The translations under genes were made by a program, and so were the position numbers. A model generated the notes under the pieces. That model saw nothing but the letters and a program-made list of their open reading frames with translations. It made no database searches and had not been told where the DNA came from. Below are positions 1 to 7,320 of a DNA stretch of 9,125 nt, one piece after another. Source of the DNA: an uncultured Bacilli bacterium (GTDB lineage: Bacteria > Bacillota_I > Bacilli_A > RF39 > UBA660); contig CANQZL010000056.1 in assembly GCA_947628325.1 (NCBI GenBank), positions 1 to 9,125 of the forward strand. Direction: 5' to 3'. How positions within the stretch are numbered: the first letter of the stretch is position 1; each line of letters starts with the position of its first letter.

Positions 1-10
1 CAATCATAAT

Positions 11-60
11 AAAAAGAAGTGTAATATTCAACTACATTTCTGTAATTAATTATTACACTT
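11..60 (-). terminator. Long hairpin with GAAA tetraloop, probable second (tandem) terminator
   Basis: Arms 17-36 and 41-60 pair base for base. Of 20 opposed positions, 17 are Watson-Crick, two (29/48 and 32/45) are G-U wobbles in minus-strand RNA, and one (27/50) is an A-A mismatch. The loop at 37-40 reads GAAA on the minus strand. On the plus strand the wobbles become C-A mismatches and the loop is UUUC, so the structure favours minus-strand RNA. A five-U run (11-15) follows after one C. It lies about 10 bases beyond the first terminator of the transglutaminase-like gene. A back-up terminator is the simplest reading; an RNase III site, a leader element of a gene beyond the left edge, or a dispersed palindromic repeat are alternatives. 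Confidence 0.5.
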
Positions 61-70
61 TTATAGTACC

Positions 71-93
71 AAAAAAGCTTATTAATAAGCTTT
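71..93 (-). terminator. Intrinsic terminator overlapping the stop codon of the transglutaminase-like gene
   Basis: Positions 74-93 form a perfect 20-base palindrome. It folds as a hairpin of about nine pairs with a tiny loop, and on the minus strand it ends in a six-U run (76-71). The TAA stop (84-82) lies in the middle of the palindrome, so the last codons of the gene encode half of the stem. Only two G-C pairs occupy each arm region, so it may be weak alone, which could explain the second hairpin just beyond it. Confidence 0.75.
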
Positions 94-882
94 ATCTATA
101 ATCAATAATTTATTTACTATATCAATATCTATATCACTTACAGCAATATTTGAAGGCAAACTATTATCACTTAAATTATTATTAAAATCTAGAAGACATA
201 ATGGTTTAAAAAATTGCTCATAACTATCACTACCTAAAGCTCCACAACTTAAAACAAAGTTTTCCATATTAGCTCCATTTTCTTTAAAAACAACACTTTC
301 TAAAGTAACATCAAAATAATAATATTCATCACCTATTAAAACCAAATTAGCTACATAAAAATTGCCATTTTCATTTTTCAAAGCAACATTTAAAACATCC
401 ATTCCTACTTTTTTTAAAATTTCACTAAACATATAAGAATTAACAATACTATCGCAATCGCTTTCATATAATCCATGATATAATTCACTCTTCGTAACAC
501 TACTACCTATATTAATATTTATTTCTTCGTTGTCATCTTTTGTTGCAAGGTATGCTTGTAATTTACAAGCATTACGTAATTGTTCACTATCTTCATCACT
601 TGTAACTAAATTTAATTTTTTAATAATTTCATCTAAACGATCTTCAATTTCAAAATCTATTGCTACATCATCAATATTAAAATCCACTTTTAAATTATAG
701 TTTTTAACCAATTGCAAATTAGACTCAAGATATGCTTTATCTTTACCATCAACATTTACTAAAAAAACACTATCTCCATTAGCACCAGACGAAATAATAT
801 CCTTGATTGTTCCATTAAGTTGACTACTTAAAACAACTACATTGTCTCCTACTTTTAATTTTATTTTTTTATTTTCTAACAT
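82..882 (-). CDS. Transglutaminase-like fold protein with SH3/KOW-like N-terminus, probable pseudoenzyme
   Basis: A 266-residue, acidic, soluble protein with no signal peptide or membrane segment, so probably cytosolic. ATG at 882 is preferred because AGGATGTG sits nine bases upstream. An upstream in-frame TTG at 924 would add 14 residues but has AGGA only three bases away. Residues 6-58 look like a small beta-barrel (KVGDNVVVL, later VDGKDKAYLESNLQLV), similar to KOW/SH3-type modules. Residues about 80-235 resemble the transglutaminase/protease-like fold: a helix ending in SEILKKVGMDV, then YVANLVLIGDEYYYFDVTLES, which matches the usual HAWN...W.H.D.TW pattern. Aligned this way, the catalytic Cys position is Ser145 (Cys143 is two residues off), the His position is Tyr176, and Asp191 is kept. 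It is therefore probably a binding or scaffold protein. Fold assignment is by eye and the function is unknown. It is a single-gene unit with its own promoter and terminator. Confidence 0.7.
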   Translation of the reverse strand: MLENKKIKLKVGDNVVVLSSQLNGTIKDIISSGANGDSVFLVNVDGKDKAYLESNLQLVKNYNLKVDFNIDDVAIDFEIEDRLDEIIKKLNLVTSDEDSEQLRNACKLQAYLATKDDNEEININIGSSVTKSELYHGLYESDCDSIVNSYMFSEILKKVGMDVLNVALKNENGNFYVANLVLIGDEYYYFDVTLESVVFKENGANMENFVLSCGALGSDSYEQFFKPLCLLDFNNNLSDNSLPSNIAVSDIDIDIVNKLLIIDKAY

Positions 883-942
883 AGTATCACATCCTAAATA
901 AGGAAAAATTATTCCTTTACCCAACTATCCTATTATTTAATA

Positions 943-951
943 ATTATATCA
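943..951 (-). promoter_or_regulatory. Extended -10 promoter of the transglutaminase-like gene
   Basis: On the minus strand the bases TGA directly precede a perfect TATAAT (948-943), giving an extended -10 element. No good -35 box sits 17 bases upstream (966-971 reads CTTTCT), which extended -10 promoters tolerate. The start point would be near 936, giving a leader of about 55 bases. That leader contains a small hairpin (900-905 with 912-917, AAGGAA/TTCCTT) four bases upstream of the AGGAT ribosome binding site. The promoter lies immediately past the terminator of the ABC operon. Confidence 0.6.
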
Positions 952-956
952 CATTC

Positions 957-985
957 AACAAAAAAAGAAAGTATTAAACTTTCTT
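957..985 (-). terminator. Intrinsic terminator of the marR-ABC exporter operon
   Basis: Arms 965-972 and 978-985 (AAGAAAGT/ACTTTCTT) form a perfect eight-pair stem with a five-base loop. On the minus strand it is followed by TTTTTGTT. It starts ten bases after the TAG stop of the second ABC gene (997-995) and lies just upstream of the next gene's promoter, so it separates the two transcription units. Confidence 0.8.
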
Positions 986-994
986 CTTAAAGTA

Positions 995-3106
995 CTAAGA
1001 AATTTTTTCAAATTGACTATCATATAATTTTTGATAAAAACCTTTTTGCGACATTAATTCTTCATGAGTTCCTTGTTCTATTATATTTCCTTCATTCATT
1101 ACTAATATTAAGTCAGCATTCTTTATCGTTGATAGTCTATGAGCAATAATAAATGATGTACGACCTTCTGTTAATTTATCCATTGCTTTTTGAACTAACT
1201 CTTCAGTTCTAGTATCAACATTACTTGTAGCTTCATCTAAAATTAGGAATGGTGCATCTTCTATCATACCTCTTGCAATAGTAAGTAATTGTTTTTGACC
1301 TTGACTTACTGATGTTTCATCTCCAATAGTTGAATCCAATCCACCAGGTAATGTTTTAATAAAATGATCGATCCCCACTGTATGACAAGCTTGCCATATT
1401 TCTTCTTTAGTAACATCTTTTTTATTAAATTTAATATTTTCTTCTATCGTTCCATCAAATAACCACGTATCTTGTAATACCATTACAAATAAATCATGAA
1501 TATTTTCTCTAGTTAAATCTTTCGTAGAAACACCATCAATTAAAATATCTCCGTCATTGATTTCATAAAACTTCATTAACAAATTAACCATTGTTGTTTT
1601 ACCAGCTCCCGTAGGACCTACAATTGCAATTTTTTGTCCAGGTAAAGCCTTAGCACTAAAATTTTTAATTATAGTACGACCAGCATCGTAACCAAATTTA
1701 ACATTTTTAAATTCTATCTCACCTTTTACTTTAGACTTATCTAAATGTTTTTTCTTATCATTTTCTAGAGACATTTCTTTTTCATCTAAAAAGGCAAATA
1801 CTCTTTCAGAAGCAGCTGCTGTTGATTGTAAAGTTGTCATAGCTTGAGCTATTTGTGATAAAGGGTTAGTAAATAATCGAACATAAATCATAAAAGCAAC
1901 AATAACCCCAAAAGATATATTACCATTCATAGTAAGTAATGCTCCAACAATACAAACTGAAACATAGCTTAAATTTCCAACAAACAGCATTAAAGGTTGC
2001 ATTATACCAGAAAGGAATTGGCTTTTTCTATTACATACATATAGTTTATTACTTAATTCATTAAACTCTCCTACAGCTTCTTTAACTCCATTATAAGATT
2101 TGACAACATTATGACCAGAATACATTTCTTCAATATATCCATTTAAATTTCCTAACTCAACTTGTCTTTGATTAAAATATTTTTGAGATTTACCAAGAAG
2201 TACAAACATTAAACCAAAGCCAATTAAACTAGCTAAAATTGCAGTTGTTGCCATTATCCAATTAGTAATAAACATCATTACAATAGAACCTAGAAATAAA
2301 GTTAAACTTCCAACTAATAAGCCCAAACTTTGATTCATATTCATACCAATCATATCTACATCATTAGTAACAATTGATAAGATATCTCCAGTTTCATGTT
2401 GATCAAAAAATTTTAAAGGTAATTTATTTATTTTATCACTAATTCCCGTTCTTAATCTTTTGGCAAATTTATTTGAAATAGTGGCCATTGCATAATGTTC
2501 TATATAACTAAATAAAGAACTAACTGTAAACATAATAGCTAATAATAAAGCAATACTTTTAACAGCTTTCATATCCATTTGAGGTTCTATTAAAGAATAA
2601 ATTGATTTAGGTAATTCATCCATTTTAACAAGTAAATCTTCAGTTTCCACTTCTTCATTCATTGTACTCATTATTTTCAAGAAAGCAACTTGATCATCAG
2701 CGCTTATTTTTACATTGTCAATAGTTATTTCACTTAAATGTTCTTCTAGATAACCACTTTCAATCACGTCTTTAAATTTAGAAATATTTATATCACTACT
2801 TTGTAATTCATTATCTGTAATATTTGGAATAGATGGTAAATTCTTATAAAAATTAGTCATAATTTGTTCTGAAACTTCCTGCAATTTTTCAGTATTAGGT
2901 ACTAAGCCATCTCCAATAATATCAGCAAAATCAGACAATTTATTTGGAGCTATAATTGCTAAAATTGAACTTGCAAGTGCTAATAACAAAGCAACAACTA
3001 ATAAATAACGCCATTTATCTAAATTCTTTATTAGTCTTTTCATCGTTCCTAAAAAGTCTTTAGATTTTTCATTAACCCTATTCATTGGTCCTCTTGGTCT
3101 AGGCAT
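995..3106 (-). CDS. ABC exporter half-transporter, catalytic (canonical Walker B) subunit of a heterodimer, with large extracellular insertion
   Basis: A 703-residue fused membrane-ATPase half-transporter. The first membrane helix is at about 34-54. The second begins near 183, leaving a hydrophilic extracellular insertion of about 125 residues. The remaining helices run to about 410. ATPase motifs: A-loop Tyr473, Walker A GPTGAGKTT (497-505), Q-loop Gln545, Walker B FLILDE with catalytic Glu625, and H-loop His656. The signature is degenerate, VSQGQ (600-604) instead of LSGGQ, complementary to its partner. Together they fit one active and one degenerate ATP site, as in TM287/288, LmrCD and BmrCD; this gene is the LmrD/BmrD-like half. 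The Arg/Pro-rich start MPRPRGP followed by KDFLGTMKRL is typical of this family. The ATG overlaps the upstream gene by eight bases, and its GGAGG lies inside that gene, so translation is coupled. The substrate is unknown; drugs or peptides are likely. Confidence 0.93.
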   Translation of the reverse strand: MPRPRGPMNRVNEKSKDFLGTMKRLIKNLDKWRYLLVVALLLALASSILAIIAPNKLSDFADIIGDGLVPNTEKLQEVSEQIMTNFYKNLPSIPNITDNELQSSDINISKFKDVIESGYLEEHLSEITIDNVKISADDQVAFLKIMSTMNEEVETEDLLVKMDELPKSIYSLIEPQMDMKAVKSIALLLAIMFTVSSLFSYIEHYAMATISNKFAKRLRTGISDKINKLPLKFFDQHETGDILSIVTNDVDMIGMNMNQSLGLLVGSLTLFLGSIVMMFITNWIMATTAILASLIGFGLMFVLLGKSQKYFNQRQVELGNLNGYIEEMYSGHNVVKSYNGVKEAVGEFNELSNKLYVCNRKSQFLSGIMQPLMLFVGNLSYVSVCIVGALLTMNGNISFGVIVAFMIYVRLFTNPLSQIAQAMTTLQSTAAASERVFAFLDEKEMSLENDKKKHLDKSKVKGEIEFKNVKFGYDAGRTIIKNFSAKALPGQKIAIVGPTGAGKTTMVNLLMKFYEINDGDILIDGVSTKDLTRENIHDLFVMVLQDTWLFDGTIEENIKFNKKDVTKEEIWQACHTVGIDHFIKTLPGGLDSTIGDETSVSQGQKQLLTIARGMIEDAPFLILDEATSNVDTRTEELVQKAMDKLTEGRTSFIIAHRLSTIKNADLILVMNEGNIIEQGTHEELMSQKGFYQKLYDSQFEKIS

Positions 3107-4859
3107 TTTCTAACTCCTCCTTTGAAAGTTGTGATAAAGCAATTTCCTTATAAACATCACAACTTTTTAAAAGTTCTTTATGTGTACCAATTCCTACACA
3201 TTCTCCTTTATCTAAAACAACTATTTTATCAGCATGCATAATTGTCCCTATTCTTTGAGCAACAATTAAATTTGTAGCATCTTTAGTATATTTTTTTAAT
3301 TCTTTTCTTAATAGGGCATCTGTCTTATAATCCAAGGCTGAAAAAGAATCATCAAAAATATAAATTTCGGGATTTCTAGCAATTGCTCTTGCTATAGCTA
3401 ACCTTTGCTTTTGACCACCAGATATATTTGTTCCTCCTCTTGCAATATGAGAATCATAACTATCTTCCATTTTCATAACAAAATCAGTTCCTTGGGCAAC
3501 GTCAATAGCTTTTTTCACTTGTTCTAACGAAGGTTTTTTCTTACCATTATCCCCATAACTTACATTTTCTTTAACGCTACCAGTAAACATAACGGCTTTT
3601 TGAGGAACATATCCTATTTTATTATGTAATGCTTCCTGTTTATATTCTTTAACATTTATTCCATCTACTAATATTTCACCATCAGTTACATCATAAAATC
3701 TTGGTACTAAATTTATCAATGTTGATTTACCTGAACCAGTTGATCCAATAAATGCAATTGTCTCTCCTTTCTTTACCTCGAAAGAAATATCTTTAAGTAA
3801 ATATTCATCAGCATCTGGATATTTAAATGATACATTTTTAAAAACAACTGTTCCCTCTTCTTTAGTTTTGCCATCAAAATTACCATCTTTTATATCTATT
3901 TTTTCTTCTAATACTTCATTTATACGACGAGCAGATACTTGAGCTCTTGGCCACATCATGAAAATCATTGCCAACATTAAAAATGACATAATAACTTGCA
4001 TCCCATAACTAGAAAATACTACCATATTACTAAATAAATTTATTTTTTGCACCATACCTGCTTTAACGATTAACATAGCACCTATAAAATAAATACCTAA
4101 AGTTAAAAAATGCATAACAAAATTCATTATAGGATTCATAACAGAAAAACATCTTTGATTAAATAATTGAGTATTTGTTAAATTTTCATTAACTTCTTCA
4201 AATCTTTCACTTTGATACTTTTCAGCATTAAATGCTCTTATTACCCTAATACCAGTTAAATTTTCTCTAGTTACTCCATTTATTCTATCAATTAGTTTTT
4301 GAACCCTTTCAAATCTTGGTAATACAATAACCATTAAAGTACCTACTGTTACTAGTAAGATAACAACACCTGCTCCTGTAAGCATACTCCATTCAATACT
4401 TTTATTAATAATCTTCATTACAGCCCAAACTGCCATTATAGGAGCCTTAATCATCATTTGAAGACCCATACTAATAAGCATTTCTATTTGCGTAACATCA
4501 TTTGTAGTTCTTGTTATTAAACTACTAGTAGAAAACTTTTTTATCTCAGCCATTCCAAAATCTTCAACTTTATTAAATATCTTCTTTCTTAATGTCCTAG
4601 AAAAACTTGCTGATAATAACGAAGCCAAATAGCCTACACCAATAGCTGAAGCTAAACTACCTAAGGCACATAAAAGCATATAAAATCCTTGTTCTAATAT
4701 ATCTTTCATTGCACTTCCTTCTGTTTGAATAAGTCTAGTAATAGCACTCATATAATCAGGTAATTTTAAATCTAACCATACTTGAAAAACAATCATAGCT
4801 ACACATACTATAACTATACAAATTTCTTTTTTATTAAAATTTTTAAATAACTTTCCCAT
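3099..4859 (-). CDS. ABC exporter half-transporter, degenerate-site subunit of a heterodimer
   Basis: A 586-residue half-transporter with six membrane helices (about 12-305) and a C-terminal ATPase. Motifs: A-loop Tyr347, Walker A GSTGSGKST (372-380), Q-loop Gln420, near-canonical signature ISGGQ (479-483), and Walker B IFDD, where the catalytic Glu is Asp504. The H-loop His is replaced by Gln535 (VAQR). Asp and Gln at these positions are the hallmark of the TM287/BmrC/LmrC-type subunit, whose own ATP site is catalytically impaired. Its intact signature completes the active site with the partner's Walker motifs. The first membrane hairpin is short, unlike the partner. The ATG is one base after the marR stop, with AGAAAGGA six bases upstream, so marR and this gene are cotranscribed. 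The layout (MarR plus two exporter halves) matches rcrRPQ of streptococci, though orthology is not shown. Confidence 0.94.
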   Translation of the reverse strand: MGKLFKNFNKKEICIVIVCVAMIVFQVWLDLKLPDYMSAITRLIQTEGSAMKDILEQGFYMLLCALGSLASAIGVGYLASLLSASFSRTLRKKIFNKVEDFGMAEIKKFSTSSLITRTTNDVTQIEMLISMGLQMMIKAPIMAVWAVMKIINKSIEWSMLTGAGVVILLVTVGTLMVIVLPRFERVQKLIDRINGVTRENLTGIRVIRAFNAEKYQSERFEEVNENLTNTQLFNQRCFSVMNPIMNFVMHFLTLGIYFIGAMLIVKAGMVQKINLFSNMVVFSSYGMQVIMSFLMLAMIFMMWPRAQVSARRINEVLEEKIDIKDGNFDGKTKEEGTVVFKNVSFKYPDADEYLLKDISFEVKKGETIAFIGSTGSGKSTLINLVPRFYDVTDGEILVDGINVKEYKQEALHNKIGYVPQKAVMFTGSVKENVSYGDNGKKKPSLEQVKKAIDVAQGTDFVMKMEDSYDSHIARGGTNISGGQKQRLAIARAIARNPEIYIFDDSFSALDYKTDALLRKELKKYTKDATNLIVAQRIGTIMHADKIVVLDKGECVGIGTHKELLKSCDVYKEIALSQLSKEELENA

Positions 4860-4860
4860 A

Positions 4861-5292
4861 TTATATCCTTTCTAAATTATCATTAATTTTTTTTAAAACA
4901 TCACTAAATATAATATATTCATCTTTAGTAATATTTTCACCTAATATTTTATTAATTTTTTTCATATCTTCTTGAAGTATTTTAGCAATATCTAATGAAG
5001 ACTTAGTTAATTTTATAATATTACATCTGGAATCTGTCATTGATCCTACTCTAGTTATCAAATTATTTTTTTCCATAGTCTTTAAAATTACCGATATAGT
5101 AGATTTTTTACAATAAATAGAATGTTCAATATCCCTTTGACAAATATCTTTTTTGCTTTCATATATAAACATTATTATTCTACCTTGTATAGGAGTTATA
5201 TCTAGGTTTAATTTTTTATACCTAGCAGCAAAAACTCTGAATAAATTTAAATTAATATTTCTTAATTTTAAAGCTAATAATTCATCCTTCAT
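4861..5292 (-). CDS. MarR-family transcriptional regulator of the ABC exporter operon
   Basis: A 143-residue winged helix-turn-helix repressor. An N-terminal dimerisation helix (about 3-28) is followed by the DNA-binding domain. The recognition helix lies near KKSTISVILKTM (62-73), the wing carries the family's D-x-R element (GSMTDSRCNIIKLT, Asp87 to Arg89), and long C-terminal helices (about 95-143) complete the dimer. The ATG has AGAGG seven bases upstream. It is the first gene of the operon and sits directly downstream of a canonical promoter and an 18-base palindrome, which argues for autorepression released by a ligand or stress. Cysteines at 51, 61 and 90 flank the DNA-binding helices; redox sensing is possible but unproven. 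The family call is firm, the ligand unknown. Confidence 0.93.
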   Translation of the reverse strand: MKDELLALKLRNINLNLFRVFAARYKKLNLDITPIQGRIIMFIYESKKDICQRDIEHSIYCKKSTISVILKTMEKNNLITRVGSMTDSRCNIIKLTKSSLDIAKILQEDMKKINKILGENITKDEYIIFSDVLKKINDNLERI

Positions 5293-5305
5293 ATTATTAC
5301 CTCTT

Positions 5306-5323
5306 TAGTTCGTACTCGAACTA
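5306..5323. promoter_or_regulatory. Palindromic operator, probable MarR binding site
   Basis: TAGTTCG (5306-5312) and CGAACTA (5317-5323) are perfect seven-base inverted arms around a four-base centre (TACT). The site begins five bases downstream of the -10 box and spans the predicted start point and early leader of marR. A regulator bound here would block RNA polymerase. I saw no second copy of the CGAACT half-site arrangement in the window, including ahead of the other two transcription units, so control appears specific to the exporter operon. It also ends 13 bases upstream of the marR start, just ahead of the ribosome binding site. Confidence 0.75.
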
Positions 5324-5327
5324 TCTC

Positions 5328-5356
5328 ATTATATCTCTAACATAATATTATTTCAA
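5328..5356 (-). promoter_or_regulatory. Consensus sigma-70/SigA promoter of the marR-ABC operon
   Basis: On the minus strand TTGAAA (5356-5351) is followed by exactly 17 bases and then a perfect TATAAT (5333-5328). The predicted start is near 5321, inside the palindromic operator. Such a strong promoter would be expected to need repression, consistent with MarR autoregulation. Confidence 0.85.
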
Positions 5357-5410
5357 TACTATTTTATTATCTTCACATATATTTCATATATTATTAACTT
5401 TTTATATTTA

Positions 5411-5443
5411 AAAAAACTTAACACATTAATTGTTAAGTTTTTT
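5411..5443 (-). terminator. Terminator of the glycosyltransferase-UbiA-acyltransferase operon, stop codon in the loop
   Basis: Arms 5411-5423 and 5431-5443 form 13 perfect pairs (core ACTTAACA/TGTTAAGT extended by A-U pairs) around a seven-base loop. The TAA stop of the acyltransferase (5428-5426) lies in the loop, and its last codons encode the 5' arm. It ends in a run of six U on the minus strand and of eight T on the plus strand, so it could terminate in both directions. It insulates the marR promoter from the upstream operon. Confidence 0.8.
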
Positions 5444-6460
5444 TTCTACTAATACACCATCAAGTTTTATCTTTTTTAATATCTTAGAAACATAATATAT
5501 TATTAATTTCATAATTAATACAAGGATAAGAGTAATCAATAAATTAATCCCAAATGCAATCATTAATTTTATTACTTTTGGAAAACTATCTAAATAAGGT
5601 AGTACATAAAAAATTATTGATCCACCTATTCCCTGACAAAAATAAAATAATAAAGCACTTTTCCCAAACATAACAAAAATATTATTATTTACTCGCAGTC
5701 TATCTTTCAAAAAAGTTACAATATTAATTGATATTAAGGAATAACATAAGTAATTTAGCTGATAAGAAGTTTTTTCACTTTGCATATATGAAAAACCAAT
5801 CCCCGTAAATTTAAATAATGCAAATAATAAAATAATATTTAATGTAAATATCCAAACAAATCCTTTACACGTATACTTATAGTTATACAAATAATATCCT
5901 AATAAGAATATAAACATATACATCAATATACAACTACTTAAAAAAATAAAATTGCTGTTATTTAAAGATATTCCATAAAATAAGAAAGATATTAATAATA
6001 TATATTTAAAATTTTTTAAATCATTATTATATTTTCTATAAATACAAATAATTATACTAGATAACAAAGATACTATAAAAAACATAAAAATAAACCAAAA
6101 AGAGCCTGGTACAACTTTTAATAAATCCTTTGTTTCATATTTAAAAAATATTGCCTTAATCATATTAAATATTGAAAAAGTTTCTCTTTCAAACAAAAAT
6201 ATAAATGCAAAATAAATTCCTACAAAATATATATTTTTTATCCAAATATTAAAAATATTTTTCAACATCTTTGTTACTGAATTTCCATAATTAAAACTCA
6301 TTCCTGATATAAAAACAAATAATGGAACATCAATTATTAAAGTAAGAGATCTACACCATACTGGAACATAAGAACCACCACTCCAAAAACACGTATGAAT
6401 TAACACAATCCATACAGCAGCTATTCCCCTAATAAAATCAATATAATTATCTCTTTTCAT
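5426..6460 (-). CDS. Membrane acyltransferase, family 3 (AT3)
   Basis: A 344-residue integral membrane protein with about ten hydrophobic segments. It opens with DFIRGIAAVWIVLIHT, containing the AT3 family's Arg-x10-His pair (Arg11, His22). DVPLFVFISGM (44-54), SFWF (120-123) and FGKSALLFYFCQGIGG (265-280) also fit AT3 (Pfam Acyl_transf_3). Such proteins move acyl groups such as acetyl or succinyl across the membrane onto extracellular sugars or other envelope acceptors. There is no fused SGNH domain. ATG at 6460 is chosen because AGGAGG lies five bases upstream; an adjacent TTG at 6463 is too close. The ribosome binding site overlaps the TAG stop of the UbiA gene, implying coupled translation. 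As the last gene of the operon it plausibly decorates the glycan made by the two genes before it. The gene is exceptionally AT-rich, with stretches near 10 percent GC. Confidence 0.88.
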   Translation of the reverse strand: MKRDNYIDFIRGIAAVWIVLIHTCFWSGGSYVPVWCRSLTLIIDVPLFVFISGMSFNYGNSVTKMLKNIFNIWIKNIYFVGIYFAFIFLFERETFSIFNMIKAIFFKYETKDLLKVVPGSFWFIFMFFIVSLLSSIIICIYRKYNNDLKNFKYILLISFLFYGISLNNSNFIFLSSCILMYMFIFLLGYYLYNYKYTCKGFVWIFTLNIILLFALFKFTGIGFSYMQSEKTSYQLNYLCYSLISINIVTFLKDRLRVNNNIFVMFGKSALLFYFCQGIGGSIIFYVLPYLDSFPKVIKLMIAFGINLLITLILVLIMKLIIYYVSKILKKIKLDGVLVEKKLNN

Positions 6461-6469
6461 CAAAACCTC

Positions 6470-7318
6470 CTAAATATATAAAGCTAATAAAGTAAAACCA
6501 ACATATAATACAGCTAATAAAATTAATATTTTATCTCTTAAAATTACATCTACTGGATCACCATACCCTCCTTCTTCAACATTCATACTATATTTCATAA
6601 GTATTAATATAACAAAAATTACAGAATATTTTAGTAAAGAAGATGTAATAGCTATTGTTGACCAAAGTGAATAAAAAACTATAGCTAAAGTTAAAAACAT
6701 ATACATATTTTTATCTAAAAAGTCTTTATTATAATATTTTAAAACTTCTCTTGTTTTCCCACTCTTTACTTTTAACAATTCATTTCTTCTTTTACCTAAA
6801 GCCATATAAAAAGACACTGCCAAAACTGTTAAAAATAGCCAACTTGATATATCTACATCAATTATAAGTCCCCCATAAATAACTCTTAAAACAAAACCAA
6901 AAGATAAAATAGTTATATCTATTAAAGGAATATTCTTTAAACCACAACTATATCCTATATTCATAATTATATATAATAGTAAAACCAAGTTTGCATACTT
7001 AAATAAAGAGTTAGTAAAAAACAATAAAGCTAATATTAAAAGTATTAATATAATAATTACTATAATAGCTTGTTTTATACTTACTTCTCCACTAGCTAAT
7101 GGTCTTTTTTTCTTTACTGGATGAACTCTATCTTTTTCAATATCTTTTATATCGTTTATTATATAAACAATACTGGCTGTAAAAGATAAAGCTAAAAAGG
7201 CCATACAAACTTCTAAAAAATAATCTAATTTAAACAACATTCCTGAAAAAACAAGAGGTAAAAAAACTAAAAAGTTTTTTAAATAATGTTTAATTCTACA
7301 TAATTTTAAATATTTCAT
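6470..7318 (-). CDS. UbiA-superfamily prenyltransferase, polyprenyl-phosphate phosphoribosyltransferase (DPPR synthase)-like
   Basis: A 282-residue polytopic membrane protein with about eight or nine helices. The first Asp motif NDIKDIEKDRVHPVKKKRP (55-73) and the following LASG match the DPPR-synthase branch (mycobacterial Rv3806c/UbiA) better than quinone or haem prenyltransferases. So do YSCGLKNIPLID (123-134) with GFVLR ending at Arg145, GKRRNEL (175-181), and the tail GDPVDVILRDKILIL. That branch transfers 5-phosphoribose from PRPP to polyprenyl phosphate on the inner membrane face, the first step toward polyprenyl-phospho-arabinose. The phosphatase and DprE1/DprE2 epimerase genes needed afterwards are not in this window, so the final sugar could be ribose or arabinose. 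The ATG follows the glycosyltransferase stop by two bases, with GAGG seven bases upstream. Family is confident; the exact substrate is inferred. Confidence 0.85.
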   Translation of the reverse strand: MKYLKLCRIKHYLKNFLVFLPLVFSGMLFKLDYFLEVCMAFLALSFTASIVYIINDIKDIEKDRVHPVKKKRPLASGEVSIKQAIIVIIILILLILALLFFTNSLFKYANLVLLLYIIMNIGYSCGLKNIPLIDITILSFGFVLRVIYGGLIIDVDISSWLFLTVLAVSFYMALGKRRNELLKVKSGKTREVLKYYNKDFLDKNMYMFLTLAIVFYSLWSTIAITSSLLKYSVIFVILILMKYSMNVEEGGYGDPVDVILRDKILILLAVLYVGFTLLALYI

Positions 7319-7320
7319 AT

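Noticed and set aside
900..917. Small leader hairpin AAGGAA/TTCCTT as a riboswitch or RNA thermometer
   Set aside because: Six pairs and a six-base loop that do not cover the ribosome binding site. There is no conserved riboswitch core in a leader of about 55 bases.
883..924. A longer start (TTG at 924) for the transglutaminase-like gene
   Set aside because: AGGA is only three bases from that TTG, whereas ATG at 882 has AGGATGTG at good spacing. The extra residues show no domain match.
6461..6463. TTG start three bases upstream of the acyltransferase ATG
   Set aside because: It is only two bases from the AGGAGG site, while ATG at 6460 has the better five-base spacing.
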